From Tardiphaga sp. 709 (GTDB lineage Bacteria; Pseudomonadota; Alphaproteobacteria; Rhizobiales; Xanthobacteraceae), in contig NZ_CP135529.1 in assembly GCF_032401055.1 (NCBI RefSeq), positions 3,346,501 through 3,410,500 of the forward strand: 64,000 nt of DNA, given 5' to 3'. Below, piece after piece: positions 44,776 through 53,947 of this stretch (position 1 is the first letter of the stretch; the number at the start of each line of letters is the position of its first letter). The notes under the pieces were generated by a model. That model was not told the DNA's origin. It searched no databases and worked only from the letters and a program-made list of their open reading frames with translations. The position numbers and the translations under genes are program-made.

Positions 44776-45428
44776 TTCTTGGCTTTCCCGTCGTCGGTGC
44801 GACGCATCCCGGCAAGCGTGTCGGCGAGGTGTGCGCCACGTGCCGGCTCCATTTCATTGAGGATCGCGCTGGCCACGCGAACGCGCAGCTTGGCGAGAAC
44901 AGCAGCTGCCGTGTCATCAGCCATGCTGGCAATCTGCTGCGCCGCGGCTTCCGGATTCATGCGCGAGTAGATTTCGACGACGTTATCTTCTGCCTTTTTG
45001 AGGAATTCTTCGCGCAACTTCAGCCATTCCTCATATTCGGCACGCTTGGCCTCAAGTTCCGCAATGCGCAGCTTCAGCTTGGATTCCGTCGCTTCCAGCT
45101 CTTTCTGCTGCCACGCCACACGGGCATCGAGTGCCTGGTCTGCAATGTTGCTGCAAAAGCGCGCGACGTCGGATTCCTGGGAGTTCGCGGCTGCGCTATC
45201 CTTTTTGTCGATTGCGCCCGTGATCAGCGCCGAATCGGCAGGCGGACGCACCACCGGGTCCTGCTTGTTTGCAGCTGGACGGGGGCGCGCGACTTGCGGC
45301 GTCTTTGCAAATTCACCGAGGTTCAGCGGCTTTGAGAGCTTCTGCTCGGGTTCGGCCGATGCCTGTGTGGACAGCACCATACCGACCAGCATGAGGAATT
45401 TGATCGATCGATTTGCGACGCGCGCCAT
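44772..45428 (-). CDS. motE: MotE, chaperone for MotC
   Basis: This 218-residue protein has a signal peptide (FLMLVGMVLSTQASA) and a Pro-rich stretch. A coiled coil (KELEATESKLKLRIAELEAK, then AEYEEWLKLREEFLKKAED) and the MgtE-N-like end MNPEAAAQQIASMADDTAAA follow. MotE folds and stabilises MotC in the periplasm of Sinorhizobium. It sits between flgI and flgH, as in rhizobia, and overlaps flgH. A 66-base gap separates it from flgI. Confidence 0.9.
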   Translation of the reverse strand: MARVANRSIKFLMLVGMVLSTQASAEPEQKLSKPLNLGEFAKTPQVARPRPAANKQDPVVRPPADSALITGAIDKKDSAAANSQESDVARFCSNIADQALDARVAWQQKELEATESKLKLRIAELEAKRAEYEEWLKLREEFLKKAEDNVVEIYSRMNPEAAAQQIASMADDTAAAVLAKLRVRVASAILNEMEPARGAHLADTLAGMRRTDDGKAKK

Positions 45429-45494
45429 TCGTGTTCTCGTGATTCAGCTGAGCGAGCGTTGCACGCTTTGGCTTGCGTGACGCTGACCCGCGCC

Positions 45495-46598
45495 TTACTG
45501 GATGACGAGTTCCGCCTGAAGCGCACCGGCCGCCTTGATCGCCTGTAAGATCGCGATGATCCCCTGCGGCTTCAGCCCGATCTGATTGAGACCACGCACC
45601 AGGCGCTGCAAATCTGCCCCGCGCAGAATGGCGATTTTGGCGCCGGGCTCATTCGCTTCGATGAAGGTCTGCGGCACCACCACGGTCTCACCGCGCCGCG
45701 CAAACGGTGACGGCTGCGATACGATAGGCGCCTCGGTGATTCTCACGGACAGATTGCCATGGGTCACCGCCACCGTCGAAATCTGTACATTCCGGCCGAT
45801 GACCACTGTTCCCGTACGTTCGTCGACCACGACCCGCGCCGGCGTATCCGGCTCGACCAGCAGTTCCTCGATCTCGGCGATAAAACGCACCGGCGAGGTG
45901 CCACGCGGCCGGGACAGTACGATAGTACGATAATCGCGTTCGAAGGCTACGGCCTTTTGGTAACGGCCACTGCCATGCGCATTGATCGCATCCATGATGC
46001 GCGTTGCGGTGACGAAATCCGGATTCTTTAGCTCAAGAATGAGCGATTCCATCTCGCTGAAACGCCCCTTGACCTCACGTTCGATCAGCGCGCCATTTGG
46101 GATGCGGCCAGCCGTGGCCACACCCTGGCTGAGCGTTTGTGCAGCGCCTTCGACGTTGTAACCGCCTACGGCGATAGCGCCTTGCGCGACAGCATAGGTT
46201 TCACCGTCGGCGCCGCGTAACTGCGTCATCACCAACGTTCCGCCAAGCAGGGATGATGCGTCGCCCAGCGACGAGATCGCGACGTCGATTCGCGAACCAC
46301 CTGCGACGAACGGCGGCAGATCGGCCGTTACGACGACCGCTGCCACGTTGCGCGTACGCAACGAAGTGCCACGGATATTGATGCCCATATTGTCGAGCAT
46401 CGATTGCAACGACTGTTCGGTGAACGGCGCGTTGCGCAACGTGTCACCGGTGCCCTTGAGGCCGATCACTAGGCCATAGCCGAGAATCTGATTCTCGCGC
46501 ACGCCCTTGAGATTGGCGATGTCTTTCACGCGCACAGCGGCATCTGCTGTCGAAAACGAAAGCGAAAGCAGGAGACCGCAAAGGAGACGCAGCATCAT
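45495..46598 (-). CDS. flgI: P-ring protein FlgI
   Basis: This 367-residue periplasmic protein has a signal peptide (LLCGLLLSLSFSTADA) and the FlgI pattern: VKDIANLKGVRENQILGYGL, GVATAGRIPNGALIEREV, RVVVDERTGTVVIGRNVQIS, and the ending LNQIGLKPQGIIAILQAIKA. It forms the P ring. Its start overlaps the flgA stop by four bases, so the ring chaperone and the ring protein are translated together. Confidence 0.96.
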   Translation of the reverse strand: MMLRLLCGLLLSLSFSTADAAVRVKDIANLKGVRENQILGYGLVIGLKGTGDTLRNAPFTEQSLQSMLDNMGINIRGTSLRTRNVAAVVVTADLPPFVAGGSRIDVAISSLGDASSLLGGTLVMTQLRGADGETYAVAQGAIAVGGYNVEGAAQTLSQGVATAGRIPNGALIEREVKGRFSEMESLILELKNPDFVTATRIMDAINAHGSGRYQKAVAFERDYRTIVLSRPRGTSPVRFIAEIEELLVEPDTPARVVVDERTGTVVIGRNVQISTVAVTHGNLSVRITEAPIVSQPSPFARRGETVVVPQTFIEANEPGAKIAILRGADLQRLVRGLNQIGLKPQGIIAILQAIKAAGALQAELVIQ

Positions 46599-47071
46599 CC
46601 GTTTTGAATCCGCACTGATCCGTCTTGCTGGACGATGCCCCGAATGGTGACCCCGGTATCGAGGTTGCGAAGCTGCACCATCATGCCAGCGCTGCCCGAC
46701 TGCAGGGACGTTGCATAGGTGACGATAATGAGCCCGTCATCCTCGACGAGCACCTTCACCACAGCGCCGCGGGTGACGGCCTTGAGATCCTCGAGCCCGT
46801 TGATCGGAATCAGGTGCCCTGCCAACAGAGTGCGACGCGCGATGCGGCCAACGAGCGACGCACGGTCGTTGATAAAGGCACTTGCACCCTGAATATTGGG
46901 CGCAAAGTTGCGATCCATGATCATTTCATCTCTGATGACGTCACCAGGATAGATCGCGGTGGCTGGCACGGGATAGCGAACGGCCTCTTCCGCCGCATCC
47001 GCGACGCCTGCGATGCCGGCCGCGAGCACGAAGCTCGCGACCCAGCGGGTGACAATGGTGACTGCGCGCAT
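46595..47071 (-). CDS. flgA: P-ring assembly chaperone FlgA
   Basis: This 158-residue protein has a signal peptide (VASFVLAAGIAGVADA) and a SAF/ChapFlgA domain: YPGDVIRDEMIMDR, RASLVGRIARRTLLAGHLIP, and VVKVLVEDDGLIIVTYATSL followed by GVTIRGIVQQDGSVRI. It assists FlgI polymerisation in the periplasm. It is shorter than the enteric form (about 219) because the N-terminal domain is reduced, as usual in alphaproteobacteria. Confidence 0.92.
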   Translation of the reverse strand: MRAVTIVTRWVASFVLAAGIAGVADAAEEAVRYPVPATAIYPGDVIRDEMIMDRNFAPNIQGASAFINDRASLVGRIARRTLLAGHLIPINGLEDLKAVTRGAVVKVLVEDDGLIIVTYATSLQSGSAGMMVQLRNLDTGVTIRGIVQQDGSVRIQNG

Positions 47072-47096
47072 CAGGCCGAGATCCCGTTCTGTGGAT

Positions 47097-47885
47097 TTAC
47101 CGCATACCCTTCGAGATGGTTGAGGCCATCTCGTCAGCCGCCTGGATGACTTTTGAATTCATTTCATAGGAACGCTGCGCCGAGATCAGCTCGGTGATTT
47201 CCTTCACCGGATCGACGTTCGAACTCTCAAGATAGTGTTGATGCAGCTTGCCGTAGCCAATATCACCTGCGAAGCCAACAACGGGCACGCCGGATGAAAC
47301 CGTCTCGCGATAGAGATTTCCGCCGAGTGGGTCCAAACCAGCTTCATTTGAGAAGTTCGCGAGCGAGAGTTGCCCGAGCTGAACTGGCGCAACGGTCCCG
47401 TCGACCTTCGCAAAGACCTGACCGGACTCGTTGACAGTGACATCCACAGCATTCTGCGGGACGATGATCGCAGGCGTCACCAGATAGCCGTCCGGCGTCA
47501 CGAGCTGGCGGTTTTCATTCAAGTTGAATGCACCGGCACGTGTGTAGAGTGTCTCACCATTGGGACCGGCAATCTGGAACCAGCCGCGGCCATTGATGGC
47601 CATGTCATAAGTGTTGCCAGTCTGCGCCATTGCGCCCTGCAGATGCAGCTTGCGCACGGCAGCCGAACGCACGCCGAGACCGAGCTTGGCGCCTTCCGGT
47701 ACCGCGCCCTCACCGCTTCGATTGGGCACACCCTGCGCACGGTCGATCTGATAGAACAGATCGGTGAATTCCGCGCGGGATCGCTTGTACGAGGTCGTGT
47801 TGATATTCGCGATATTATTCGCGATCACTTCGACATTAAGCTGCTGCGCGCCCATACCGGTGGCAGCAATGGCCAGAGCTCTCAT
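47097..47885 (-). CDS. flgG: Distal rod protein FlgG
   Basis: This 262-residue protein has the rod signature at both ends: [20 protein letters not shown] with [20 protein letters not shown], and [20 protein letters not shown] with [20 protein letters not shown]. The FlgG-type middle contains [19 protein letters not shown]. Its length (262) and its position by fliE and flgC support FlgG over FlgF, which is at 54732. It lies 9 bases after fliE. Confidence 0.95.
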   Translation of the reverse strand: MRALAIAATGMGAQQLNVEVIANNIANINTTSYKRSRAEFTDLFYQIDRAQGVPNRSGEGAVPEGAKLGLGVRSAAVRKLHLQGAMAQTGNTYDMAINGRGWFQIAGPNGETLYTRAGAFNLNENRQLVTPDGYLVTPAIIVPQNAVDVTVNESGQVFAKVDGTVAPVQLGQLSLANFSNEAGLDPLGGNLYRETVSSGVPVVGFAGDIGYGKLHQHYLESSNVDPVKEITELISAQRSYEMNSKVIQAADEMASTISKGMR

Positions 47886-47894
47886 GATTAAACC

Positions 47895-48215
47895 TCAAAT
47901 CGCCATTCGGCTGACTTCTTGATACGCCTGAACGACCTTGTCGCGGACGGCGACAGCCATCTGCAATGACCGTTCGGCAGACATGACCGCCTCGACCACC
48001 TTCTGTGCAGAGAGCTTGCCGTGAATGGACTGGATTGACGCGGCTTCGCCGGCCTTGATCGAACCGATGGCATCGGCTGCCACCTGTTCGAGGACGTTGT
48101 TGAAACCGACGGTGGCCGCACCGGGCTGCACCGCGGGTGTCGCGGAATTGATGACTTCGCTGGTTTTGGCGAGCTCACCAGCACTGCTGATGACTGAGGA
48201 TACCGCTTCAAGCAT
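47895..48215 (-). CDS. fliE: Rod/MS-ring adapter FliE
   Basis: This 106-residue protein is helical and ends with the conserved FliE stretch: VVEAVMSAERSLQMAVAVRD followed by VVQAYQEVSRMAI. It links the MS ring to the rod and is the first exported substrate. It sits between flgC (2-base gap) and flgG (9-base gap), a standard order. Confidence 0.94.
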   Translation of the reverse strand: MLEAVSSVISSAGELAKTSEVINSATPAVQPGAATVGFNNVLEQVAADAIGSIKAGEAASIQSIHGKLSAQKVVEAVMSAERSLQMAVAVRDKVVQAYQEVSRMAI

Positions 48216-48217
48216 GG

Positions 48218-48640
48218 TTAGCTCCTCAAGAGATCGATGGTCATCGACACCATGGATCTCACCTGTTTGATGACCTGTAGGTTGGCCTCGAAGGACCGGT
48301 TGGTTTCCCGCATGTCGCCCATTTCAATCAACGAGTTCACATTGGGCAGCTTTACATAGCCGGTTGAATCGGCAGCCGGATGGCCTGGTTCATAGTCCAC
48401 ACGGAACGGCGCCTGATCGGTTCCGACATCCTTCACCTTGACCATGCGCACGCCGGCGGCACGGTCCATCTCGGCCGTGAAGGTCGTGGTCTTGCGGCGA
48501 TACGGATCCGAGCCTGGCGTGCGGCCCGTCGAATTGGCGTTAGCAAGGTTCTCCGACACGACCCGCAAGCGGGTCGACTGCGCTTCGAGGCCGGAACTTG
48601 CGATCTGAACAGATGCTTGCAACGGATCAATCATCGTCAT
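48218..48640 (-). CDS. flgC: Proximal rod protein FlgC
   Basis: This 140-residue protein has the rod N-terminus ([40 protein letters not shown]) and the C-terminal FlgC end ([40 protein letters not shown]). Length is typical. It follows flgB by 5 bases. Confidence 0.95.
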   Translation of the reverse strand: MTMIDPLQASVQIASSGLEAQSTRLRVVSENLANANSTGRTPGSDPYRRKTTTFTAEMDRAAGVRMVKVKDVGTDQAPFRVDYEPGHPAADSTGYVKLPNVNSLIEMGDMRETNRSFEANLQVIKQVRSMVSMTIDLLRS

Positions 48641-48645
48641 CTCCC

Positions 48646-49023
48646 TCAGGTCTTCATGCTTGTCATGAACATGCGATGAAACGATTTGACGATCGCCGTA
48701 TTCAGTGAGTAGTCGCGATTGATATCGCCGGCCTTCAGCATTTCCTGCTCGAGGCTGACAGAGTTGCCGGAGTGCACGGTTTCCCAGCTCTTCTCCTTGC
48801 GCATGCCCTGGGCTTCAACTGAAGAACCGGTCGTGATGTGCGCCGGTGACGTCACCGTCACGGGCACGACCTTCGATTCAATGATCTTGTTGAACGGCTC
48901 GATATCCTGCGCGCGATAGCCCGGCGTGTTCGCGTTGGCGACATTCGCCGAGATTGCGGACTGCCGCAGCGACAGCCATCGCTCATGCGATGAGGCGACG
49001 TCGAAGAGATAGACGGGTCCCAC
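48646..49023 (-). CDS. flgB: Proximal rod protein FlgB
   Basis: This 125-residue protein has the rod pattern [20 protein letters not shown] followed by [11 protein letters not shown], and the FlgB C-terminus, with [20 protein letters not shown] and [11 protein letters not shown]. It is the first rod layer. It starts 93 bases after flhB; that gap may hold a promoter for the flgB-to-fliP group. Confidence 0.94.
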   Translation of the reverse strand: MGPVYLFDVASSHERWLSLRQSAISANVANANTPGYRAQDIEPFNKIIESKVVPVTVTSPAHITTGSSVEAQGMRKEKSWETVHSGNSVSLEQEMLKAGDINRDYSLNTAIVKSFHRMFMTSMKT

Positions 49024-49116
49024 TTATCCCCCAGGCAAACATGATTCCTTCATCATGGTTTACAAATGGAAACTTGTCCGAGGCTGGAGATGCGCATCAC
49101 GACATGCGCCGAGCGC

Positions 49117-50193
49117 CTATACGTTCGTCTTCTGCTTTCGCGAATGCAGGAAGTAGATGATTTCTGCGACAGGGCGGAAGAACTCCGACGGAATCATCTT
49201 GTCGATGTATGCGACATCGTACATCGAGCGCGCCAGCATCTTGTCTTCCACCACCGGAACACCATTCTTCTCGGCGATTTCCCTGATCTTCAGCGCGATC
49301 AGGTCCTGCCCCTTTGCAAGCACCGTCGGCGCAGCGTCTTCGCCCTGCTTGTACTTCAGCGCAATCGCGTAATGCGTGGGATTCGCGATCACCAGCGTGG
49401 CGCGCGGCACGGCCGCCAGCATCGACTTGCGGGCGCGATCGCGCGCCAACGAACGCAACCGCGATTTGACGATCGGATCGCCTTCGGCCTGCTTGAACTC
49501 GTCCTTGATCTCCTGCTTCGTCATGCGCAGTTCGCGGCGCCAATGGAAGCGTGCCCAGACGAGATCGAGCGATACCAGGACGATGGTCGCAATGCTGATG
49601 GCGGAGACGAGCCGCATTGCGGTAGTCAACACCAATTCCGGAACGGCCGCCGGATCGCTAAACAATGCATTCACGGCCACGGCCTCCTCAGCCCGCAGGA
49701 CGATCATCACGACCAGACTGATAGCGGCGAACTTGAAGACCGACTTTCCGAATTCCACACGTCCCTGCGCACCGAAGATTCTGCCCCAACCTTTCGCTAT
49801 TGAGATGCGCGAGGCTTCCGGCTGGATGCGATCGAACACAATTCGCGGTGCGTTCTGCAGGAACGATGACGCCAGCCCCGCCAGCATCAGGACAATAACA
49901 ATCGGAATAACCAGTCCCGCCGCACTCATACCGACCGCGGAGAGCAACTCGATAGCATCCGTTCCATTACGGATGCGGATGCCCGACGGATCGTCGATCA
50001 ATCGGGCTAAAGTGATTGTCAGCTTTCTCACGTTGTCGGTGGTTAGAAAGCTCTGAATAATCAATAGCGCGAGCATAGAGGCGAAAATCGGCGCTTCGCG
50101 CGAGACCGGGATTTGGCCCTTCTCTACGGAATCACGAACCTTCTTCTCTGTCGCCTCTTCGGTTTTACTGTCCTTATCGGGTTCGTCAGACAC
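49117..50193 (-). CDS. flhB: Flagellar export switch protein FlhB
   Basis: This 358-residue protein has four membrane helices and a cytoplasmic domain with the self-cleavage motif NPTH at residues 271-274. Cleavage there switches export from hook to filament substrates, in step with FliK. The N-terminal SDEPDKDSKTEEATEKKVRD is typical. It lies 12 bases after fliG. Confidence 0.96.
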   Translation of the reverse strand: MSDEPDKDSKTEEATEKKVRDSVEKGQIPVSREAPIFASMLALLIIQSFLTTDNVRKLTITLARLIDDPSGIRIRNGTDAIELLSAVGMSAAGLVIPIVIVLMLAGLASSFLQNAPRIVFDRIQPEASRISIAKGWGRIFGAQGRVEFGKSVFKFAAISLVVMIVLRAEEAVAVNALFSDPAAVPELVLTTAMRLVSAISIATIVLVSLDLVWARFHWRRELRMTKQEIKDEFKQAEGDPIVKSRLRSLARDRARKSMLAAVPRATLVIANPTHYAIALKYKQGEDAAPTVLAKGQDLIALKIREIAEKNGVPVVEDKMLARSMYDVAYIDKMIPSEFFRPVAEIIYFLHSRKQKTNV

Positions 50194-50205
50194 AATGCTC
50201 TATCT

Positions 50206-51243
50206 TCAGGTGAATACTGGCTGATCTTCTTGATCGGGATTGAGTTCGATTTCGCCGCGTCCAGCCATATCGAGCGCAAGGTCGGTAATGGCGCGCCGCG
50301 CGTCCAGGATCTCGCGCTGATTCGCAGGAATACCGTTTGCCAGTTCGTGGTCCACCAGACGACGGGTCCGCGAGGCGAGCGACGACAGAATGAGCTCGCG
50401 GAACGTTGTATCCGATCCCTTGAGCGCCATCACCACGCGGTCGGTCGGCACCTGATCGAAGATCAGCATGCGTGCCTTGGCCGTGAGGTTGACGATATCG
50501 TCGAAGGTAAACAGCATGCCCTTCAGAATTTCGGCGGACTTCGGTCGCGATTCGGTGAGGTTCTTCAGCGATTCCTCCATCTGCGTCCGCTCCATCTTGT
50601 TGATGATGTCAGCCATGCGCGGATAGGTGTCGGACGCCAGGTTTCGAGCGAAATTGATCATGAAGTCTTCGTGCATCGTTTTCTCGATAATGCCCATGGC
50701 ATCCTCGACAACAGGCTTGAGGCTGAGCATGCGCCGCATCAGGTCGTGCCGGATATCCGGCGGAAGATGACTCATCACGCGGGCAGCACACGCCGGCTTC
50801 ACCCGCGAGAGAATGAGTGCAGCGGTTTGCGGATGCTCCTTGAGCAGATAGTTGGCGAGCAGGCTTTCCGAGACGAGAGAGATGCGCTCCCAAACTGACT
50901 TGGTCTTGTTGCCCAGAACTTCGGAAATGATGTCAGTAATCTGGTCCGGCGGCAGCACGCCGTTCAGCAGCTTCTCCAGCTCGCCGACGGTGCCGAAGAT
51001 ATTCGGACCTTCCGAGAAATTCTGAGCGAATTCCTCGATGATTGCCTCGAGCTCAGGCCCCGAGATGGGCTTGAGCTCAGCCGCAGCGCGCGTGACCAGT
51101 TTGATCTCTTCGGGATCGAACTCCCGAAGCAGGCCGCCCGAGAGCTCACGCCCCATGGCTAGCAGAAGAGCTGCCGCTTTCTCGGTACCACCCAGCGGTT
51201 TGACGCTGGTGCCGGCGCGCTTAGCAGGTGCATTGAAGGCCAT
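50206..51243 (-). CDS. fliG: Rotor switch protein FliG
   Basis: This 345-residue protein has the three FliG domains. Conserved parts include GGTEKAAALLLAMGRELSGG, LKEHPQTAALILSRVKPACA in the middle, and FDDIVNLTAKARMLIFDQVP with LKGSDTTFRELILSSLASRT in the torque domain. The charged residues that face MotA lie in this last part. It follows fliN by 12 bases. Confidence 0.95.
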   Translation of the reverse strand: MAFNAPAKRAGTSVKPLGGTEKAAALLLAMGRELSGGLLREFDPEEIKLVTRAAAELKPISGPELEAIIEEFAQNFSEGPNIFGTVGELEKLLNGVLPPDQITDIISEVLGNKTKSVWERISLVSESLLANYLLKEHPQTAALILSRVKPACAARVMSHLPPDIRHDLMRRMLSLKPVVEDAMGIIEKTMHEDFMINFARNLASDTYPRMADIINKMERTQMEESLKNLTESRPKSAEILKGMLFTFDDIVNLTAKARMLIFDQVPTDRVVMALKGSDTTFRELILSSLASRTRRLVDHELANGIPANQREILDARRAITDLALDMAGRGEIELNPDQEDQPVFT

Positions 51244-51255
51244 GGGAAAATCTCT

Positions 51256-51654
51256 TTAAGCGTCCGGATCCCCGGCCGCTCCTCCGACGATTTCCGTCAG
51301 CGATACACCGAAACGCGAATTCTCATCTTCCACGACCACGACTGCACCGCGTGCAACGATGCGTCCGTTGACGACGACTTCGACAGGTTCGCCCACACGG
51401 TGATCGAGCGGGATCACTGCGCCACGGCCAAGCTTCATCAGATCGGCGACCGGCATGGTCGCTGAACCAAGCAGCACCTGCACTGTGACCGGGATGCGCA
51501 GGATCGGCTCGAGATTTGTCAGCCGGCTGGTTTCCTCGGCAGCGCGAGCCGCGAGATCTGCCAGTTTGCCGAACGACGCGCCGTCAGCCTTGAGCGGGTC
51601 GCTAGCTGTAGCGGTCGCTGCGCTTACTGGATCGATATCGAATGGTTGCTTCAT
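51256..51654 (-). CDS. fliN: Rotor C-ring protein FliN
   Basis: This 132-residue protein has a variable N-terminus and the SpoA/FliN domain: LRIPVTVQVLLGSATMPVAD, LMKLGRGAVIPLDHRVGEPV and VVNGRIVARGAVVVVEDENS. It completes the C-ring with FliM. A DUF6468-type gene lies between it and fliM, a layout seen in Rhizobiales. Confidence 0.94.
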   Translation of the reverse strand: MKQPFDIDPVSAATATASDPLKADGASFGKLADLAARAAEETSRLTNLEPILRIPVTVQVLLGSATMPVADLMKLGRGAVIPLDHRVGEPVEVVVNGRIVARGAVVVVEDENSRFGVSLTEIVGGAAGDPDA

Positions 51655-51687
51655 ATCCCCTGCCTTCTTGAAAACTCAGATCTTGGC

Positions 51688-51972
51688 CTAAGCCGGATTT
51701 TGTGCCGCAGTGCGAGTATCGATTTCCGCGATAGCCTTGCGTGCCTCATCTATTTTGTCGCCAAGCGCCTGAACCATTTGCCGTCCGTCCGAACTGAACT
51801 CGCGTACCATCAATACCATGTCGTCCACCGTCTCATTGGTCTTGCCGACCACCGCAGTGAACTCCCCCTGATGCGCACGCAACTTGACGAGTTCACGATG
51901 CATCTTGGTGACGCGGATGCTCGTGAAGAGCAGGGCTGCAAAAAGGATGATGTCAACGAGCGAGGATACCAT
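51688..51972 (-). CDS. DUF6468-like membrane protein between fliM and fliN
   Basis: This 94-residue protein has one N-terminal membrane helix (LVDIILFAALLFTSI) and a helical tail: MHRELVKLRAHQGEFTAVVG, then NETVDDMVLMVREFSSDGRQ, then ALGDKIDEARKAIAEID. It overlaps the fliM 3' end by 20 bases in another frame, so the two are translationally linked. Homologues occur at this place in Rhizobiales flagellar operons. The function is unknown; C-ring or membrane attachment is a guess. Confidence 0.78.
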   Translation of the reverse strand: MVSSLVDIILFAALLFTSIRVTKMHRELVKLRAHQGEFTAVVGKTNETVDDMVLMVREFSSDGRQMVQALGDKIDEARKAIAEIDTRTAAQNPA

Positions 51973-52888
51973 CGATAAATTCCCGTTTTTGGTCGGCCGA
52001 TTCCTTGACCTGCAATGAATAGACGCCGTTCATCTGGCCGAGCTGACACCAGAACAGGCGTTGGTCATTGCATTCGAGGCGAACCATCGTGTCCGGCGTG
52101 GCATTGAGCTTGAGCACCTGGCCGACGTGAAATTTCGCGACCTCGCCGAGGGTAAACTGTCGCTCTTCGAGGACCGCCTTCAGAACGACTTCGGTCCGCT
52201 TGATCTCGCTGTGCAACTGACGGCTCCAGTTCGGATCGGTGGATGCCGACTCACCGGATACGATCTGCGACAACGCCTGCCGAATCGGATTGAGCGCTGC
52301 GTGCGGAATGACGATGAACATCTCGCCGCCGCGATCGAGACCCTGCAGCAGGATCTTCGCACACACGGCCATGTTGTTGAGGCGGCCGATCGCAAGATAG
52401 TCCATGCGCGTCTCGACGCGTTCCAGGTTGAACGTAACGTCCGAGGCGCGATCAAATGACGCCTGCAAAGCCTTGCCGAAGCGCTCGAACAGCGATTGCG
52501 CGACGTGCAGCTCCACGTTCGAGAATACCCGCGGCATATCCAGCGGCGGCTCCGCACCATCAGCACCGAACAGGAGTTCGATCATCGTATAGACGAAATC
52601 GCGATCAAACCCGATCAGGATACGGGCGTCCCATGCTTGCGCATAGAAGACCGCGGCAATGGCTTCGCCCTCATAGCGATCGAGGATATCGGAGAGGCGA
52701 TCACTGCCCACGCTGCTTAGCGAGAAATACGACTGCGAAGGCGACATGGATCGCAGGCTTTCGGCGCAAAGATTCGTCATCTGGTCGAAAATCACATGCA
52801 GCATCGGCATGCGTTCGACGGAGATTCCGGCAGCCCCTAGAAGTTGATCTGATCCTTGATCTGCGCGGCCTGACTTTACTTCTGACAT
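51953..52888 (-). CDS. fliM: Rotor switch protein FliM
   Basis: This 311-residue protein has the FliM middle domain (MLHVIFDQMTNLCAESLRSM, LIGFDRDFVYTMIELLFGAD, MFIVIPHAALNPIRQALSQI) and a C-terminal SpoA domain (VAKFHVGQVLKLNATPDTMV). The N-terminus, MSEVKSGRADQGSDQLLGAA, has no recognisable EIDALL-type CheY-binding motif. It begins where motA ends (1-base overlap at 52888). Confidence 0.93.
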   Translation of the reverse strand: MSEVKSGRADQGSDQLLGAAGISVERMPMLHVIFDQMTNLCAESLRSMSPSQSYFSLSSVGSDRLSDILDRYEGEAIAAVFYAQAWDARILIGFDRDFVYTMIELLFGADGAEPPLDMPRVFSNVELHVAQSLFERFGKALQASFDRASDVTFNLERVETRMDYLAIGRLNNMAVCAKILLQGLDRGGEMFIVIPHAALNPIRQALSQIVSGESASTDPNWSRQLHSEIKRTEVVLKAVLEERQFTLGEVAKFHVGQVLKLNATPDTMVRLECNDQRLFWCQLGQMNGVYSLQVKESADQKREFIDGILAR

Positions 52889-53799
52889 CAGGCCCGTGCT
52901 CCCGCTTTCGCCGAGGGTTCAGCGGGTGCTGCTTTTGCAGGCCCGCCGGAGATGGTTTCGCTTTCGACGACATCGATCGACGGGCGTTCACCCGGGCCGA
53001 TCATCTTGCGGCCGTGTTCGATCGCGATCTGCGGCAGGGCCCCGTTCATGAAGGCGAGCAGGGACTGCTTGACGATCACATACATCCGCGCGCGCTGCTC
53101 GCGCACCAGCTTGATCTTGTGGGCCAGCGGCGCGACAAGACCGTAGGACAAGAAGATGCCGGCGAATGTGCCGACCAAAGCCGCGCCGATGAAGCCGCCG
53201 AGCAATTTCGGGGATTGGTCGAGAGCGCCCATCGCCTTGATGACGCCGAGTACCGCGGCGACGATACCGAGCGCCGGCAGTCCTTCGGCGACCATCATCA
53301 ACGAGCCATATGGCTTCATCTTGCTGCGAATGATGGTTTCGATTTCCTCGTCCATCAGCGCTTCGATCTCATGCGGCCGCGCGCTGCCCATGATGATCAG
53401 GCGGAAGTAGTCGCAGATGAAGTGCAGAAGCGGCTCATTGGCGAGAACGGTCGGGAAGGCAGTGAATATTTCTGACGATGATGGATCGTCGATATGAGCT
53501 TCCACCTCGTTGCGACCCTTGTTTCGTACCTCGCGCATCAGCGAATGCAGAAGCCCGAGCAGATCGAGGTAATGGCGTTGCTTCGGCACCGCGACCGTCA
53601 ATGCCTGCACGGTGGCGCGGCCGGTGTCGACCACGGTTTTCCAGGGATTCGCAATGACATAGGTGCCCAGCGACATCCCCATGATGATGACGAACTCCCA
53701 GGGCTGCCATATCACGCTGAGATGCCCACCCATCGCGGTGAAGCCGCCGATCAGACTGGCGAGTGTGATAATGACACCAAAGAGAATGCTCAAGCGCAC
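52888..53799 (-). CDS. motA: Stator protein MotA
   Basis: This membrane protein of about 300 residues has four helices, with the first pair at LSILFGVIITLASLIGGFTA and PWEFVIIMGMSLGTYVIANP. Later parts include YGSLMMVAEGLPALGIVAAV and LGGFIGAALVGTFAGIFLSY. It conducts ions with MotB. The start is uncertain: GTG 53799 is used, but GGAG at 53802-53805 is only two bases from it and eight bases from an in-frame TTG at 53793, which fits better. ATG 53856 would add an unconserved N-terminus. It heads the minus-strand array. Confidence 0.92.
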   Translation of the reverse strand: MRLSILFGVIITLASLIGGFTAMGGHLSVIWQPWEFVIIMGMSLGTYVIANPWKTVVDTGRATVQALTVAVPKQRHYLDLLGLLHSLMREVRNKGRNEVEAHIDDPSSSEIFTAFPTVLANEPLLHFICDYFRLIIMGSARPHEIEALMDEEIETIIRSKMKPYGSLMMVAEGLPALGIVAAVLGVIKAMGALDQSPKLLGGFIGAALVGTFAGIFLSYGLVAPLAHKIKLVREQRARMYVIVKQSLLAFMNGALPQIAIEHGRKMIGPGERPSIDVVESETISGGPAKAAPAEPSAKAGARA

Positions 53800-53947
53800 C
53801 GCTCCAAATTGAGGATACGATTCACTTAGGCAACGATGCTTGCACGAGGCTGACATCGGCCTGCGGCGGCCAGCCCCGCGCAAGCTTGTGCGGGGAGTTT
53901 GAGGCCAGTCTCGCCGCATGCGCCCGCAGACTGGGAACCCACTGCCG

